Source of the DNA: Actinomycetes bacterium
Lineage (GTDB): Bacteria > Actinomycetota > Actinomycetes > Actinomycetales > Microbacteriaceae
Direction: 5' to 3'
Assembly: GCA_023436775.1 (NCBI GenBank)
Contig: JAEZHW010000033.1
Location: 1 to 50,056, forward strand
DNA: 50,056 nt
The notes under the pieces were generated by a model, which was given only the letters and a program-made list of their open reading frames with translations, made no database searches and was not told where the DNA came from. Of the stretch, positions 7,441 to 16,400 are shown piece by piece. Numbering within the stretch: position 1 is the first letter of the stretch; every line of letters begins with the position of its first letter. Position numbers and translations under genes: made by a program.

Positions 7441-7806
7441 ATGTCCGACGTTCTGCCCCCGTGCCCGGCCTGCGGTGAGGCCTACACCTATGAGGACCGG
7501 GGCCTGCTGGTATGCCCGATGTGCGCGCACGAGTGGTCGGCAGATTCGGCCGCGGAGGTATCGGACGAGCCGACGGCGCGCGTGGTGAAGGACGCGAATG
7601 GCAATGTTCTCGCCGACGGTGACATCGTCACCGTGATCAAGGACCTGAAGGTGAGCGGCGCGGGCGGCGGCACGGTGAAGGTCGGCACGAAGGTGCGCGG
7701 CATCCGACTGATCGAGGACGGCGTCGGCGATCACGACATCGACGCGACCGTGCCGGGCTTCGGCCGCATGCAGCTCAAGTCCAGCGTGGTGAAGAAGGCG
7801 AACTAG
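7441..7806 (+). CDS. yjdM: Zinc-ribbon protein YjdM (PhnA family)
   Basis: A 121-aa protein. The zinc ribbon is CPACGEAYTYEDRGLLVCPMC (two CxxC pairs, about residues 8-28), followed by the SH3-like PhnA C-terminal domain (VVKDANGNVLADGDIVTVIK, and MQLKSSVVKKAN at the end). It is a full-length YjdM relative; despite the old PhnA name its link to phosphonate use is unproven. ATG 7441 is preferred over an upstream in-frame start because family homology begins there. It lies 133 bp after the P-type ATPase on the same strand. Confidence 0.9.
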   Translation: MSDVLPPCPACGEAYTYEDRGLLVCPMCAHEWSADSAAEVSDEPTARVVKDANGNVLADGDIVTVIKDLKVSGAGGGTVKVGTKVRGIRLIEDGVGDHDIDATVPGFGRMQLKSSVVKKAN

Positions 7807-7830
7807 GGCGCAAGAACAGCTCGCCCTACG

Positions 7831-8175
7831 TCAGCCTGCTTGTCCGTGGGGTGCCCACTGCTCACGAGGCGGCACCGGCTCGAAGGGGTAGTGGTCCATC
7901 GCCTCGCGGTCCTGGTGCCTCAGGACTGGCAGGCCGCGGATGCAGAGGCCCCAGAACAGGATGCGCTCGCAGTCGAGACATTCCAGGAAGTTCACGATGG
8001 TGTACTTCAGGTCGCTTTCGGTGAGTGGGATCATGTCCGTGAGCGGCACGTCGTAGCGCGCCTCGCGCATCCGACCGGAACGGACGCGTTCGATGAGTGC
8101 GTCGGTGGTGGCGCGGGCGGCCCAGCCGCGACTGCCGGCGATGCCGACGGTGTCGCAGGTTGCACAACGTTCCAT
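7831..8175 (-). CDS. Hypothetical Cys-rich protein
   Basis: A 114-aa soluble protein I do not recognise. It begins MERCATCDTVG (CxxC) and has a second pair in ECLDCERILFWG (about residues 64-75), with a further Cys shortly after, so a structural zinc or metal site is likely. Amino-acid use is protein-like (YTIVNFLECLDC; MDHYPFEPVPP), which favours this frame over overlapping open frames on either strand. The start is ATG 8175 with no strong ribosome site. It converges on yjdM with a 24-bp gap. Confidence 0.6.
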   Translation of the reverse strand: MERCATCDTVGIAGSRGWAARATTDALIERVRSGRMREARYDVPLTDMIPLTESDLKYTIVNFLECLDCERILFWGLCIRGLPVLRHQDREAMDHYPFEPVPPREQWAPHGQAG

Positions 8176-8388
8176 GGCCTGAGCCTACGCGAGCGGCCTG
8201 GTGAGACCGGCTGCGCTCGGCTATCGTGACAAGTGTGGCTACGGCCACTGGCAATGCTTCCACGTGGCAACCACGTGAATCATCGCGGAGAGACCTGAAT
8301 GGCTCGGGCCCGTCCGGATGGGGTATTGCGCAACGATGCGCAAGAACCGAACCGATGGAAGATTCATCGGTGGACGAAAGGACATCCC

Positions 8389-8754
8389 ATGTCTGCCAAG
8401 GACGACAAAAACCTCGCCGAAGTGCTCACCAAGATCGCGAGCATCCCCGAGCCGCGCCGCTCGACCATGCAGCGAATCCACGAGGTCATCATGGCGACCG
8501 CGCCGCAGCTGAAGCCTCGCATCTGGTACGGCATGCCCGCGTACGCACTGGGCGCGAGCGTGCCGGCGTTGATCACGCTGCGTAGTGATGAGCGACTCAA
8601 CCTCGCCCTGACCGAGAAGGTTGCGTTGCGGCCGGCAGGTGGCGCCGATGGCTCGCTGATGCCCGCTGCGTGGTACCTCCCCGACACCGACAATCTGGAC
8701 GCCGCTACCGAGGCGCGCATCGCCGAGATCGTGCGCAAGGCCCTCGCCGACTAG
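8389..8754 (+). CDS. DUF1801 (YdhG-like) family protein
   Basis: A 121-aa small cytosolic protein. The pattern EVLTKIASIPEPRRSTMQRI, then WYGMPAYALG and ITLRSDERLNLALTEK, fits DUF1801-type proteins, which have an SCP-like alpha/beta fold and unknown function. The start is ATG 8389 with a good GAAAGGA site at about 8376-8382; upstream in-frame ATGs lack one. Two small inverted repeats precede it (CACGTGG/CCACGTG at 8261-8277 and ACCGATG/CATCGGT at 8351-8371). They could be operator or leader structures. Confidence 0.7.
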   Translation: MSAKDDKNLAEVLTKIASIPEPRRSTMQRIHEVIMATAPQLKPRIWYGMPAYALGASVPALITLRSDERLNLALTEKVALRPAGGADGSLMPAAWYLPDTDNLDAATEARIAEIVRKALAD

Positions 8755-8762
8755 CCCGCCGC

Positions 8763-8809
8763 CGTCTCGGCATGACGTTGACCGACAGGTTGGCCGTCAT
8801 GCCGAGACG
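8763..8809. terminator. 15-bp perfect hairpin after the DUF1801 gene
   Basis: Arms at 8763-8777 and 8795-8809 (core GTCTCGGCATGACG and its complement) enclose a 17-nt loop, starting 9 bp after the stop codon. It probably acts as a terminator without a T-tract. Its length and perfection would also suit a dispersed palindromic repeat. Confidence 0.55.
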
Positions 8810-8934
8810 AAGCGTGCTTGAGCGACATAGTTGGAGGAGTGCGCGGTATTGACGGCGCACGATGGATGTTGGGGCGGGTAGTGAATGTCGCCTCGACGCA
8901 GACCGGCAAACAGGCCGGAGAAGTGGGGTGGCGT

Positions 8935-9375
8935 GTGCGGACGCAAGCGAGTGTGACGGTGCCATATTCGGCGGACCAGGTCTTTGGCTACCTGGAGCGC
9001 GTCGCGAACGAGACGCAGTGGCGCCAATCGATCGTTGGATCGCGGTACGTCGGCACGGAACTGCCCGCGGTCGGGGTTGACGGTGAGACCGATGTCGCGA
9101 TGGGTCCAAAGTCGCTGACCATGCGCTGGACCATCCACGAGTTCACACCGGGCCAGCACGTGGCATGGACCCTCGACGGTGAGCCATGGAACGGCGGAGG
9201 CAGCTACACCGTGCGGCCGACCGAGGGCGGCACAGAGGTCGTGGCCCGCCTGCAGGTCAAGTTGAAGGGAGTTGCACGACTCCTCGAGCCGATCGTGGGC
9301 TTGCAGTTTGCCAAGGGTCTACGAACCGACTTGCGGCAATTCGAGCTGGCGCTCGCGGCGTCGCTCGGCGACTAG
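8935..9375 (+). CDS. SRPBCC-family protein (START/polyketide-cyclase fold)
   Basis: A 146-aa protein of the SRPBCC ligand-binding fold: ASVTVPYSADQVFGYLERV at the N-terminus, central MRWTIHEFTPGQHVAW, and a C-terminal helix with FAKGLRTDLRQFELAL. Members bind hydrophobic ligands or act as small-molecule cyclases; no ligand is evident. I took GTG 8935 because conserved sequence starts there with a G-rich ribosome-like site just before it. ATG 8866 would add 23 non-conserved residues. It ends 3 bp from the convergent DUF4259 gene. Confidence 0.75.
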   Translation: MRTQASVTVPYSADQVFGYLERVANETQWRQSIVGSRYVGTELPAVGVDGETDVAMGPKSLTMRWTIHEFTPGQHVAWTLDGEPWNGGGSYTVRPTEGGTEVVARLQVKLKGVARLLEPIVGLQFAKGLRTDLRQFELALAASLGD

Positions 9376-9378
9376 CCG

Positions 9379-9765
9379 CTACGGCCGCACGCTGATGTTC
9401 GAGGCCTCGTACCACTGGTCGAATTCGTCGGTCTCGAGCCAGAGTTCGTAGAGTTCGGACTCGTCGGGGCTGGAGAGCGCCCGCTTCACCTGCTCCTGAA
9501 TGAACTCCAGCTGTTCCGGCCCGATCTGACTCATGAAAGCCTCGAGTCCGGTGGGGCTCAGTTCGTGGGGCAGGGGGCGTTCGCCCCGGCCGACCTGCAC
9601 CAGCGCCGCCATCGCGATCGCCATCTGCCCGCCGTCAACCTCGAGGTAGTCCTCGTCCTCGAAGGCCCACTCGACGCCCTCAAACGAGAAGTCGCCGTCC
9701 TCGATCTCCGCGATCAGATCGCTCGCACCGTCATTCTCCAGCGGACCAAAACCCCATGCACCCAT
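9379..9765 (-). CDS. DUF4259-containing protein
   Basis: A 128-aa acidic cytosolic protein with the DUF4259 signature: MGAWGFGPLENDGASDLIAE at the start, then AIAMAALVQVGRG and a C-terminal segment ELYELWLETDEFDQWY. The function of the family is unknown. The start is ATG 9765. It converges on the SRPBCC gene with only 3 bp between stop codons. Confidence 0.85.
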   Translation of the reverse strand: MGAWGFGPLENDGASDLIAEIEDGDFSFEGVEWAFEDEDYLEVDGGQMAIAMAALVQVGRGERPLPHELSPTGLEAFMSQIGPEQLEFIQEQVKRALSSPDESELYELWLETDEFDQWYEASNISVRP

Positions 9766-9862
9766 ACCCGAACCCTACGGACTGCACCCGACATCAGCAA
9801 CGTGACCCGGGGACAGGTTCCGATGTGGGCGAGGCGTGCGGCCGCTCCCAGCGCACCCAGCG

Positions 9863-10399
9863 TCAGGACGCCGTCAACCCCTCGATCACGCCCAACACCT
9901 CGGCCACGGCCTCGCTCTCGAGCGGGGCAGGCGCCGTTGCCCGCGCCGACCACAGGCCCGTGGCGGCGAGCCAGGCGGCGGCGAGGCGGGCGCGCAGGCT
10001 GGGGGGAGTGGTCGCCTCGGGTTCGAAATGGCTGGCCACCCAGCCCGAGTAGGCGCCAGCGGCGACCGGGTGCGTGGTGAGTTGCGCGACCAGCGCTGCC
10101 TCGGCCGGCGACGTCGTCGAGGTCGCGATGGCGCGGGCGTAGTTGCGGATGCGTTCGGCGACCGACTGCTCCCCGAAGGGGCGACTGCCGACCTGGGTGA
10201 TGCGTTGCTCGAAACGCTCGAGCACGGCGGCGAGCATCGCCTGGCGCAACTGCGCCTTGTCCGCGAAGTGGTAGAGCACGCCCTGCTTGGTGACCCCGGC
10301 GGTGCGGGCGACGGCGTCGATGGTCGCTTCCGGTCCCGCCTCGGCGAAGGTGCGCAGCGCGGCTGCGACGATCTGGTGCCGAGTGCTGGGCCGGGCCAT
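9863..10399 (-). CDS. TetR/AcrR family transcriptional regulator
   Basis: A 178-aa TetR regulator. The N-terminal HTH is TIDAVARTAGVTKQGVLYHF (about residues 26-45), and the C-terminal ligand domain matches TetR_C-type helices (PFGEQSVAERIRNYARAIA). It lies 170 bp downstream of the ammonium channel gene on the same strand. AmtR, the nitrogen regulator of corynebacteria, is also a TetR protein, but I see no AmtR-like box nearby, so a nitrogen role is only a guess. It could equally act elsewhere. Confidence 0.88.
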   Translation of the reverse strand: MARPSTRHQIVAAALRTFAEAGPEATIDAVARTAGVTKQGVLYHFADKAQLRQAMLAAVLERFEQRITQVGSRPFGEQSVAERIRNYARAIATSTTSPAEAALVAQLTTHPVAAGAYSGWVASHFEPEATTPPSLRARLAAAWLAATGLWSARATAPAPLESEAVAEVLGVIEGLTAS

Positions 10400-10441
10400 G
10401 GTCTATCCCGCCTGCCCCAGCCGAGTGGGTCCGGACGGCAC

Positions 10442-10459
10442 CGGGCCGTTGCAGGCCCG
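10442..10459 (-). terminator. Possible terminator downstream of amt
   Basis: CGGGCC and GGCCCG form a 6-bp stem with a 6-nt loop inside the 170-bp gap between amt and the downstream TetR gene. The flanks are very GC-rich and there is no T-tract, so the call is weak. Confidence 0.3.
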
Positions 10460-10569
10460 ACGGGGCGCCCGGGCGAGGCGGTCCAGTTCCCTTGCCGCAG
10501 TGGCGGCCAGCCGCTGCCGGTCACGCCCCCGCGGGGACTGGATCGCTCGCCCGGGCATCATCGTGCGTC

Positions 10570-11808
10570 CTAGCGGACGTCCGCGTCGAGGACGTAGCCT
10601 TCTTCGCCGTGCAGCACCAGGTCGACGCCGGCGATCTCGTCCTCGTTGCGGACACGGAAGCCGATGGTCTTCTCGACCAGCATGCCGATCAGCCAGGCCA
10701 CCACGAAGGAGTACACGAGCACCACGACCGAGGCGAGGGCCTGGACACCGAGCTGGTACCAGCTGCCGCTGTCCAGCAGGCCGATGCCCTGACCGACCAC
10801 ACCGATGTACAGGGTGCCGAGCATGCCGCCGATGAGGTGGATGCCCACCACGTCGAGCGAGTCGTCGTAGCCCCATCGGTACTTCAGTTCCACCGCCCAG
10901 GCGCAGAGCGCACCGGCCAGCAGGCCGAGCACCAGCGACCACAGCGGGGTAAGGATGTTGCAGCCCGGGGTCACGGCCACCAGGCCCGCGATGGCACCCG
11001 AAGCGGCACCGACCGAGGTGGGCTTGCCGTCCTTGATCTTCTCGACGACCAGCCAGCCGATGATGCCGGCGGCCGGAGCGACGATGGTGTTGATGAAGGC
11101 GAGCATCGCGGTGCCGTCCACGGCGGCCGCCGAACCAGCGTTGAAGCCGAACCACCCGAACCACAGCAGCGAGGCGCCGAGCAGCACCAGCGGCACGTTG
11201 TGCGGCTTGTGCACGCCCTTGGCGAAGCCGATGCGGCGTCCGAGCACGAGGGCCAGTGCCAGTGCAGCAGCACCCGCGTTGATGTGGATCGCGGTGCCAC
11301 CGGCGAAGTCGTTCACGCCGAGCGCCGGGCCCCAGCCGTCCTCGAGGTTGAACACCCAGTAGGCGACCGGGAAGTACACCAGGACGGCGAAGAGGGCGAC
11401 GAAGAGCATCCAGCCGCCGAAGCGGGCTCGGTCAGCGATGCCGCCCGAGATCAGGGCGATCGCGAGGATCGCGAAGGCTGCCTGGAAGCCGGCGAAGGCG
11501 AGGCTTTCCATGTCCGGGTTCAGCGTGCCGTCGGCTGCGATGCCGAGGAAGCTTTGCAGGCCGAAGTCCGCGAAGGGGTTGCCGAGCCAGCCGGGGATGA
11601 GGGCCTCACCGAAGGCCATCGAGTACCCGAAGAGCACCCAGAGGACGCCGACGAGTCCCATCGCGCCCATGCTGAGCATCATCATGCTGACCACCGACTT
11701 GGCCTTCACCAAGCCGCCGTAGAAGAACGCCACGCCCGGGGTCATCAGCAGCACCAATGCGCCGGACACCATCAAAAGCAGCGTGCTCGTTTCAACCGTC
11801 GATTCCAC
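10570..11808 (-). CDS. amt: Ammonium transporter (Amt/MEP/Rh family)
   Basis: A 412-aa inner-membrane ammonium channel with about 11 helices. Family landmarks: TPGVAFFYGGLVKAKSV (first membrane region), FAGGTAIHINAGAAALALA (pore region), LGASLLWFGWFGFNAGSA, and HLIGGMLGTLYIGV near the C-terminus. The start is GTG 11808 with GGAGG 5 nt upstream; the TTG at 11820 is part of that ribosome site. Unlike most bacterial loci there is no glnK/PII gene next door: downstream lies a TetR gene. An inverted repeat at 11866-11892 sits where a promoter would be. Confidence 0.95.
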   Translation of the reverse strand: MESTVETSTLLLMVSGALVLLMTPGVAFFYGGLVKAKSVVSMMMLSMGAMGLVGVLWVLFGYSMAFGEALIPGWLGNPFADFGLQSFLGIAADGTLNPDMESLAFAGFQAAFAILAIALISGGIADRARFGGWMLFVALFAVLVYFPVAYWVFNLEDGWGPALGVNDFAGGTAIHINAGAAALALALVLGRRIGFAKGVHKPHNVPLVLLGASLLWFGWFGFNAGSAAAVDGTAMLAFINTIVAPAAGIIGWLVVEKIKDGKPTSVGAASGAIAGLVAVTPGCNILTPLWSLVLGLLAGALCAWAVELKYRWGYDDSLDVVGIHLIGGMLGTLYIGVVGQGIGLLDSGSWYQLGVQALASVVVLVYSFVVAWLIGMLVEKTIGFRVRNEDEIAGVDLVLHGEEGYVLDADVR

Positions 11809-11865
11809 GGTGACCTCCAATCCTGTTGCTGAACAGATTGGCAGGAAAGTATTCGGGGCGGTATC

Positions 11866-11892
11866 ACCAAGGTTTCAAACTTGTTTCTTGGT
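11866..11892. promoter_or_regulatory. Candidate operator upstream of amt
   Basis: ACCAAG and CTTGGT (6-bp arms) flank an AT-rich core containing two GAAAC-type half sites on the amt strand. It lies 58-84 bp before the amt start and opposite the divergent AraC gene. GAAAC half sites recall actinobacterial GlnR boxes, but the spacing does not match the GTnAC-n6-GAAAC consensus, so the regulator is unknown. Confidence 0.35.
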
Positions 11893-12004
11893 AAAGAAAC
11901 CCGCCGGCGAGGTCGAACTCCGGGCTGCTCCTGACAGAATCGGGCCAGGATTGTCGGGCGCGTGCCGGTCGCGACTCGGCACAGTGGTTCGTGAAGGGAG
12001 CCAC

Positions 12005-12874
12005 ATGATCGGCATGCTGAACCAGTTGAGCGACTGGGTCGAGGAGCACCTCGACACCGAGCTCGATGTCGCCGCGATCGCGCGGCGGTTGGGCACGAGT
12101 GAGTACCACCTGCGGCGCATGTTCGCCTCGCTGGCGGGCATGCCGCTGTCCGAATATGTTCGGCGTCGCCGCATGACGCTGGCCGCGACCGACCTGATCG
12201 CCGGCGAGGACCTGCTCACCATCGCAGTCCGCTACGGCTACGGATCGGTCGAGGCCTTCGGTCGCGCCTTCCGTGCCGTGCACGGGGTCAGTCACGGCAC
12301 CGTGCGCACCGACGGCGGCCCCCTTCGCAGTCAACCGCAAGTCAGGTTCCGCCTGACCGTCGAAGGGAGCACGTCCATGGACGTACGAATTGTGGAGCGC
12401 GAGGCGTTCCAGTTGATTGGCCACGCCCGCCGCGTCTCGCTGCAGCATCACGGCATCAACCCCGAGATCCAGCAGTTCATTGCCGGCCTACCCATGAGCG
12501 AGCACGCCCGGCTCAAGTCGCTCAACGACACTGAGCCGGCGGGTCTGCTGCAGGTCAGTGCCGACGTGGATCCGGACGCAACGCCGGGCAGTCCGCTGAC
12601 CTACCTGCACGGGGTGGCAGTGCGCGCCGGGGCGCTCGTGCCCGAGGACCTCACCACGATCCCGGTGCCCGCTGGCAACTGGGCGGTGTTCCGCACTGCG
12701 GGCGCGTATCCGGCCGCAATCCAGCAGGCCTACGCCGACACGGCGACCGAATGGTTCCCATCGAACCCGTGGCAGCTGCGTCCGGGGCCGTCGATCATTG
12801 CCGTGCTGGACCGCGCAGAGGACTTCAGCACCGCGGTGTGTGCGCTGTGGCTGCCGGTCGAGCGTCAGGGGTGA
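12005..12874 (+). CDS. AraC-family regulator with C-terminal GyrI-like effector domain
   Basis: A 289-aa regulator. Residues about 5-105 form the AraC double HTH (LDVAAIARRLGTSEYHLRRM and LLTIAVRYGYGSVEAFGRAF). Residues about 125-289 are a GyrI/BmrR-type effector-binding domain (MDVRIVEREAFQLIGHARRV; PVPAGNWAVFRTAG), the Rob/SoxS-like arrangement used for sensing drug-like molecules. The start is ATG 12005 with GGGAG upstream. It is divergent from amt. The last codon and stop fall inside a 13-bp tandem repeat (12860-12909), so repeat slippage could change the protein's end. Confidence 0.9.
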   Translation: MIGMLNQLSDWVEEHLDTELDVAAIARRLGTSEYHLRRMFASLAGMPLSEYVRRRRMTLAATDLIAGEDLLTIAVRYGYGSVEAFGRAFRAVHGVSHGTVRTDGGPLRSQPQVRFRLTVEGSTSMDVRIVEREAFQLIGHARRVSLQHHGINPEIQQFIAGLPMSEHARLKSLNDTEPAGLLQVSADVDPDATPGSPLTYLHGVAVRAGALVPEDLTTIPVPAGNWAVFRTAGAYPAAIQQAYADTATEWFPSNPWQLRPGPSIIAVLDRAEDFSTAVCALWLPVERQG

Positions 12875-12909
12875 GCGTCACGGGTGAGCGTCCCGGGTGA
12901 GCGCTAGCG
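12860..12909 (+). repeat. 13-bp tandem repeat (about 3.8 copies)
   Basis: Units GAGCGTCAGGGGT, GAGCGTCACGGGT and GAGCGTCCCGGGT, then a partial GAGCGCTAGCG. They span the AraC-family stop codon (12872-12874) and most of the 42-bp gap before the YjbR gene. It looks like a small minisatellite. Confidence 0.85.
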
Positions 12910-12916
12910 TGGAGGC

Positions 12917-13315
12917 ATGACCGAGGAGGAGTTGCTGGCGCTCGCCGCCGACACTGCGAACGCGCTGCTGCACGCCGACCATGGCTATCCGTTTGGGCCT
13001 GAGGTGGATGTGTGGAAGTTCGCCGGCAAGGTCTTCCTGCTGACCTCGACGATGGCGGGTCCAGCTCGGGTCACTGTGAAGGGTGATCCTGAGGACGTGA
13101 CCCACCTCGTCGAGGCCTATGCCGAGTTGGAGCGTGGCTACCACATGAACAAGCGGCACTGGCTGTCGGTGCGCGCCGGGGCAGGCCTCGACCCGGACCT
13201 GGTGGCGGACTTGGTGAAGAACTCCTACGACCTAGTCGCTCACTCCATCCCGGCGGCCCGCCGCCCCCAAGCCTCCCCGATCGTGTTTTCGTCGGGGGAG
13301 CCGGCGAGGCGCTAG
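12917..13315 (+). CDS. MmcQ/YjbR family protein
   Basis: A 132-aa small cytosolic protein with the YjbR fold: an N-terminal helix (EELLALAADTANALLH), then WKFAGKVFLLTS, RVTVKGDPEDV and the conserved HMNKRHWLSV block (about residues 76-85). The fold resembles double wing DNA-binding folds but the function is unproven. The C-terminal tail is low-complexity. ATG 12917 follows GGAGG. The tandem repeat lies immediately upstream in the leader. Confidence 0.85.
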   Translation: MTEEELLALAADTANALLHADHGYPFGPEVDVWKFAGKVFLLTSTMAGPARVTVKGDPEDVTHLVEAYAELERGYHMNKRHWLSVRAGAGLDPDLVADLVKNSYDLVAHSIPAARRPQASPIVFSSGEPARR

Positions 13316-13361
13316 TCGCGTCCCAGCGACTCAGCGGCCCGTCCGCATGCCGGCCTTGGGT

Positions 13362-13395
13362 CGCGTGGGTGCCGATACGCGGCGACACCCACGCG
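13362..13395. terminator. Bidirectional terminator hairpin
   Basis: CGCGTGGGTG (13362-13371) and CACCCACGCG (13386-13395) form a perfect 10-bp stem between the convergent YjbR and DUF11 genes. There is no T-tract. Confidence 0.65.
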
Positions 13396-13400
13396 GTCCG

Positions 13401-16400
13401 CTAGCGCTGGTATCCGCGGCGACGTCGCCAGAGCAGGAACAGCAGCGCGCTGCTGCCAGCCATGAACAGCACGGCGCCGAGGACGAGGACGCGGTCGACG
13501 ACGGCAATGCCGGTGACCGACAGTCCTTGCGGCAGCACGAACCGCTCGACGATGCAGCCGTCAGCTCGGTCGGATTCGACGCAGTTGCCGCCGAGCGTCA
13601 CCGGAGTCGTGAGGCTGTTGCGCAGCAGGCCCGGTTCGGTGGGCGTCACCGAGAAGGTGATTCGGTCGCTCTCGCCTGCCTTGAGTGCTCCTTGCCACAC
13701 GATCACGCCCTCGTTCAGGGTCGCGTTCGGAGTCAGGTCGTCGTTGTACACGGCCCGGGTCAAAATGTCCGTGAGATCGTCGGTGAGCCGTGCGGGACGC
13801 AGCTCGGTGTAGTCCACCGCACTGATGTTCGTCACGGTGATCGTGTAGGTGACCGGACGTCCGACCACAGCCTCGGCGCTGGCCTCCTTGAGGACGGTGA
13901 AGGCCGGGATTGGGGTGGTGGTGACGCACTCCTCGGCCGCCACGCAGGCGCCGGAGGGTGCCGTCGGTACGACGAGATTTCGCAGTCGGTGGTTGCCGTC
14001 GCTGTGTTCATCGACCGTCACGGAGTAGGACGACGTGTGCGTCGCGGCAACAGTCAGGGGGCCGGACCAGCTCAGGGTGGTCCCGTTGAGGACGGCGCCA
14101 CCCGACGCGTCTGCGTTGTACTGCGCATCGTCGAGCACATCCGACAGGTCATCGGTCCAACTCGCCGGGTTGTCGTCCGTGTAGGCGATCTGGCCGACGT
14201 TGGTCGTAGTGATCGTGTAGGTCACGACATCGCCGGGTCGCACGTCGGTGATGTCGACTGACTTCGAGACCTCGTAGCCCATGATCGGGGTCGAGGTGCA
14301 CTGCGTGCTGGTGTCCTGACAAGTTGCTGGGGCATTCTCACCCGGGGGCACCAGGAAGTTGTCGGCGCGCATGTTCCCCCGGTCGTGCAGGGGCTTAATG
14401 CGAACAGCGTAGGTGATGGTGACGGTCGAGTTTGGATCGACGGTGCCGCGCAAGGTCACCACATCGTCGACCGGTCCGCTTGCCAAGACGGTGGGACTGG
14501 ACGCGGTCGGTCCCGAGACCCACTCGGCGTCGTCCAGCACGTCCGAGAGAATGTCGTCACGGCGCAGGGTGGCCGGGGTTGTGCCAGCGTTCGTCACGGT
14601 GACGGTATAGGTGAGGACCGTGCCGGCCTGTGCCGGGGTCTCAGATGCGCTCACGGACTTGGTGACCACGACCCCCGACATCGGAGTGGTGGTGCAGGTG
14701 GGGCGGATCGAGCTGTCCGTGCAGAGTCCGTTGGCCGGCGGCTCGTCGCCCGGCAGCAGCAGGAAGTTCGTGGCCACGCTGTCGCCACGGTCCTCCGGCT
14801 CGCGGACAGTGACCACGTAGGTCACTTCGGCCAGCTCGGAGGCGGCAAGCGTGCCGCTGATCAGGTATCGGGACCCGGCAGTCGCAATGGTCAGCGCACT
14901 GCTGGTGGCAGGAGCGGTTGTCACCGTTGCGTCGTCAATGACGCGGCTGAAGTCGTCCTCGGCTGCAATCGCGACGGGAGCCGCCGTATTGTTCTTGAAG
15001 AAGAGCCGGTAGGTGATCGTTGCGCCGGCCTCAACGGGGCTGGACGAGGCCACGGCGGTTTTCCACATCGTCCACTCGGGACCCGGCACCTGCACTGCAT
15101 CACAGGCGGTCGCGCCGGGCGCGACGAGCGAGGCCGGAATACACGCCTGGTTCCGGAGCACGCCATCGCCCTCGAGGTGTGGCGATACGTCGTAGCTGAT
15201 CGTGGCCGATGCATTCGGCGCCAAGGTGCCGGACCAGGTGAGCGTCGTCCCGCTCAGCGAGGCGGAACCGGTGCTGGCACTGACTGCGCCGAAGTCCGCG
15301 TCATCCAACACGTCGGACAGATCATCGGTGAGTGCCACCTCGGCGCCATCCAGCGTACCCGGACCGAGGTTGGTCACGACGATCTCGTACGAGAGCGGCG
15401 CGCCCTCGTTCGGGATGGTGTTGCTGTTGGCAGTCTTTGACACCGTCAGGCGCGGTAGCAAGTGCGAGGTGGTGGCGCAGGGCTCGCCAGACGTCGCGTC
15501 GACGCCACCCGGTGCCGTGGTACAGGCAGGGGTCGACGGGTTCTGCGGGTTGCGAGGAATCCAGGCAATATTACGAACCCGGCCGTCGCCCGCGCTGCGC
15601 AAGGTCACGCTGGTGGTGACGGTGACCTCGTCGCCGGCAGCCAACGCGCCCTGCCACATCATGCGGGTGCCATCCATCGTGATCGTGCCCGGACGATCCG
15701 CGGCCGGCGCGACGGTAACGGTCGCGTCATCGAGCACATCGCTCATGTCATCCATGACGGTGAGGGGGTGCTCAGCCGTGTAGGCCTGCGCGCCAGTGTT
15801 GCGGGCTCGGACCGTATAGGTGATGGTGTCGCCCACCCGAGTAGTGGTGCTCGCGTTCGATTCCTTGGTCAATTCGACCGAAGGCGGACACACTTGCCAA
15901 GCACTGCTGTCGTTCGCGCTGTTCGTGTCGCGCTCGTTGCCGGCGACCGTTGCAGTATTGGTGATGCAGGCATCGACACCCGCGTTCAATGTGGCGCGAA
16001 TCGTGAAGGACACCGATTCGCCCGCATCCAGCTGGCCACCGCTGGCGGTGATCGTGTTGCCGACGATGCTCGACGTCACAGGGCCAGAGATAACGGGTGC
16101 ATTCAGCCCGCTGGGCAGCGTATCCGAGACCGTCCAACCGCTCGAGTCACCTGGGCCCTCATTGCTGACCGTGATCGTGTACGTGACCGTCCCCCCGGGG
16201 CTGGCGTAGGCCGGGCCACTCTTGAGAACGGCGAGGTCGGTCGGCAGCCCTGGGATGGAGGTGCCGTCATTCAGGTTCGACGACGGTCCCGGGACGACCG
16301 AGACGACCGTGAAGGTAGGCGAGTTGGTCGTGCCATTGCGGATCTGCAGCTGTACGACATCGCCGGTGGCGTTTGCCGAGAAGCCGAGGTTCCCATTACC

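Noticed and set aside
11866..11892. A confident GlnR or AmtR box
   Set aside because: GAAAC half sites exist but the GTnAC partner spacing is wrong, and no AmtR-like CTAT-N6-ATAG is present. Kept only as an unnamed operator candidate.
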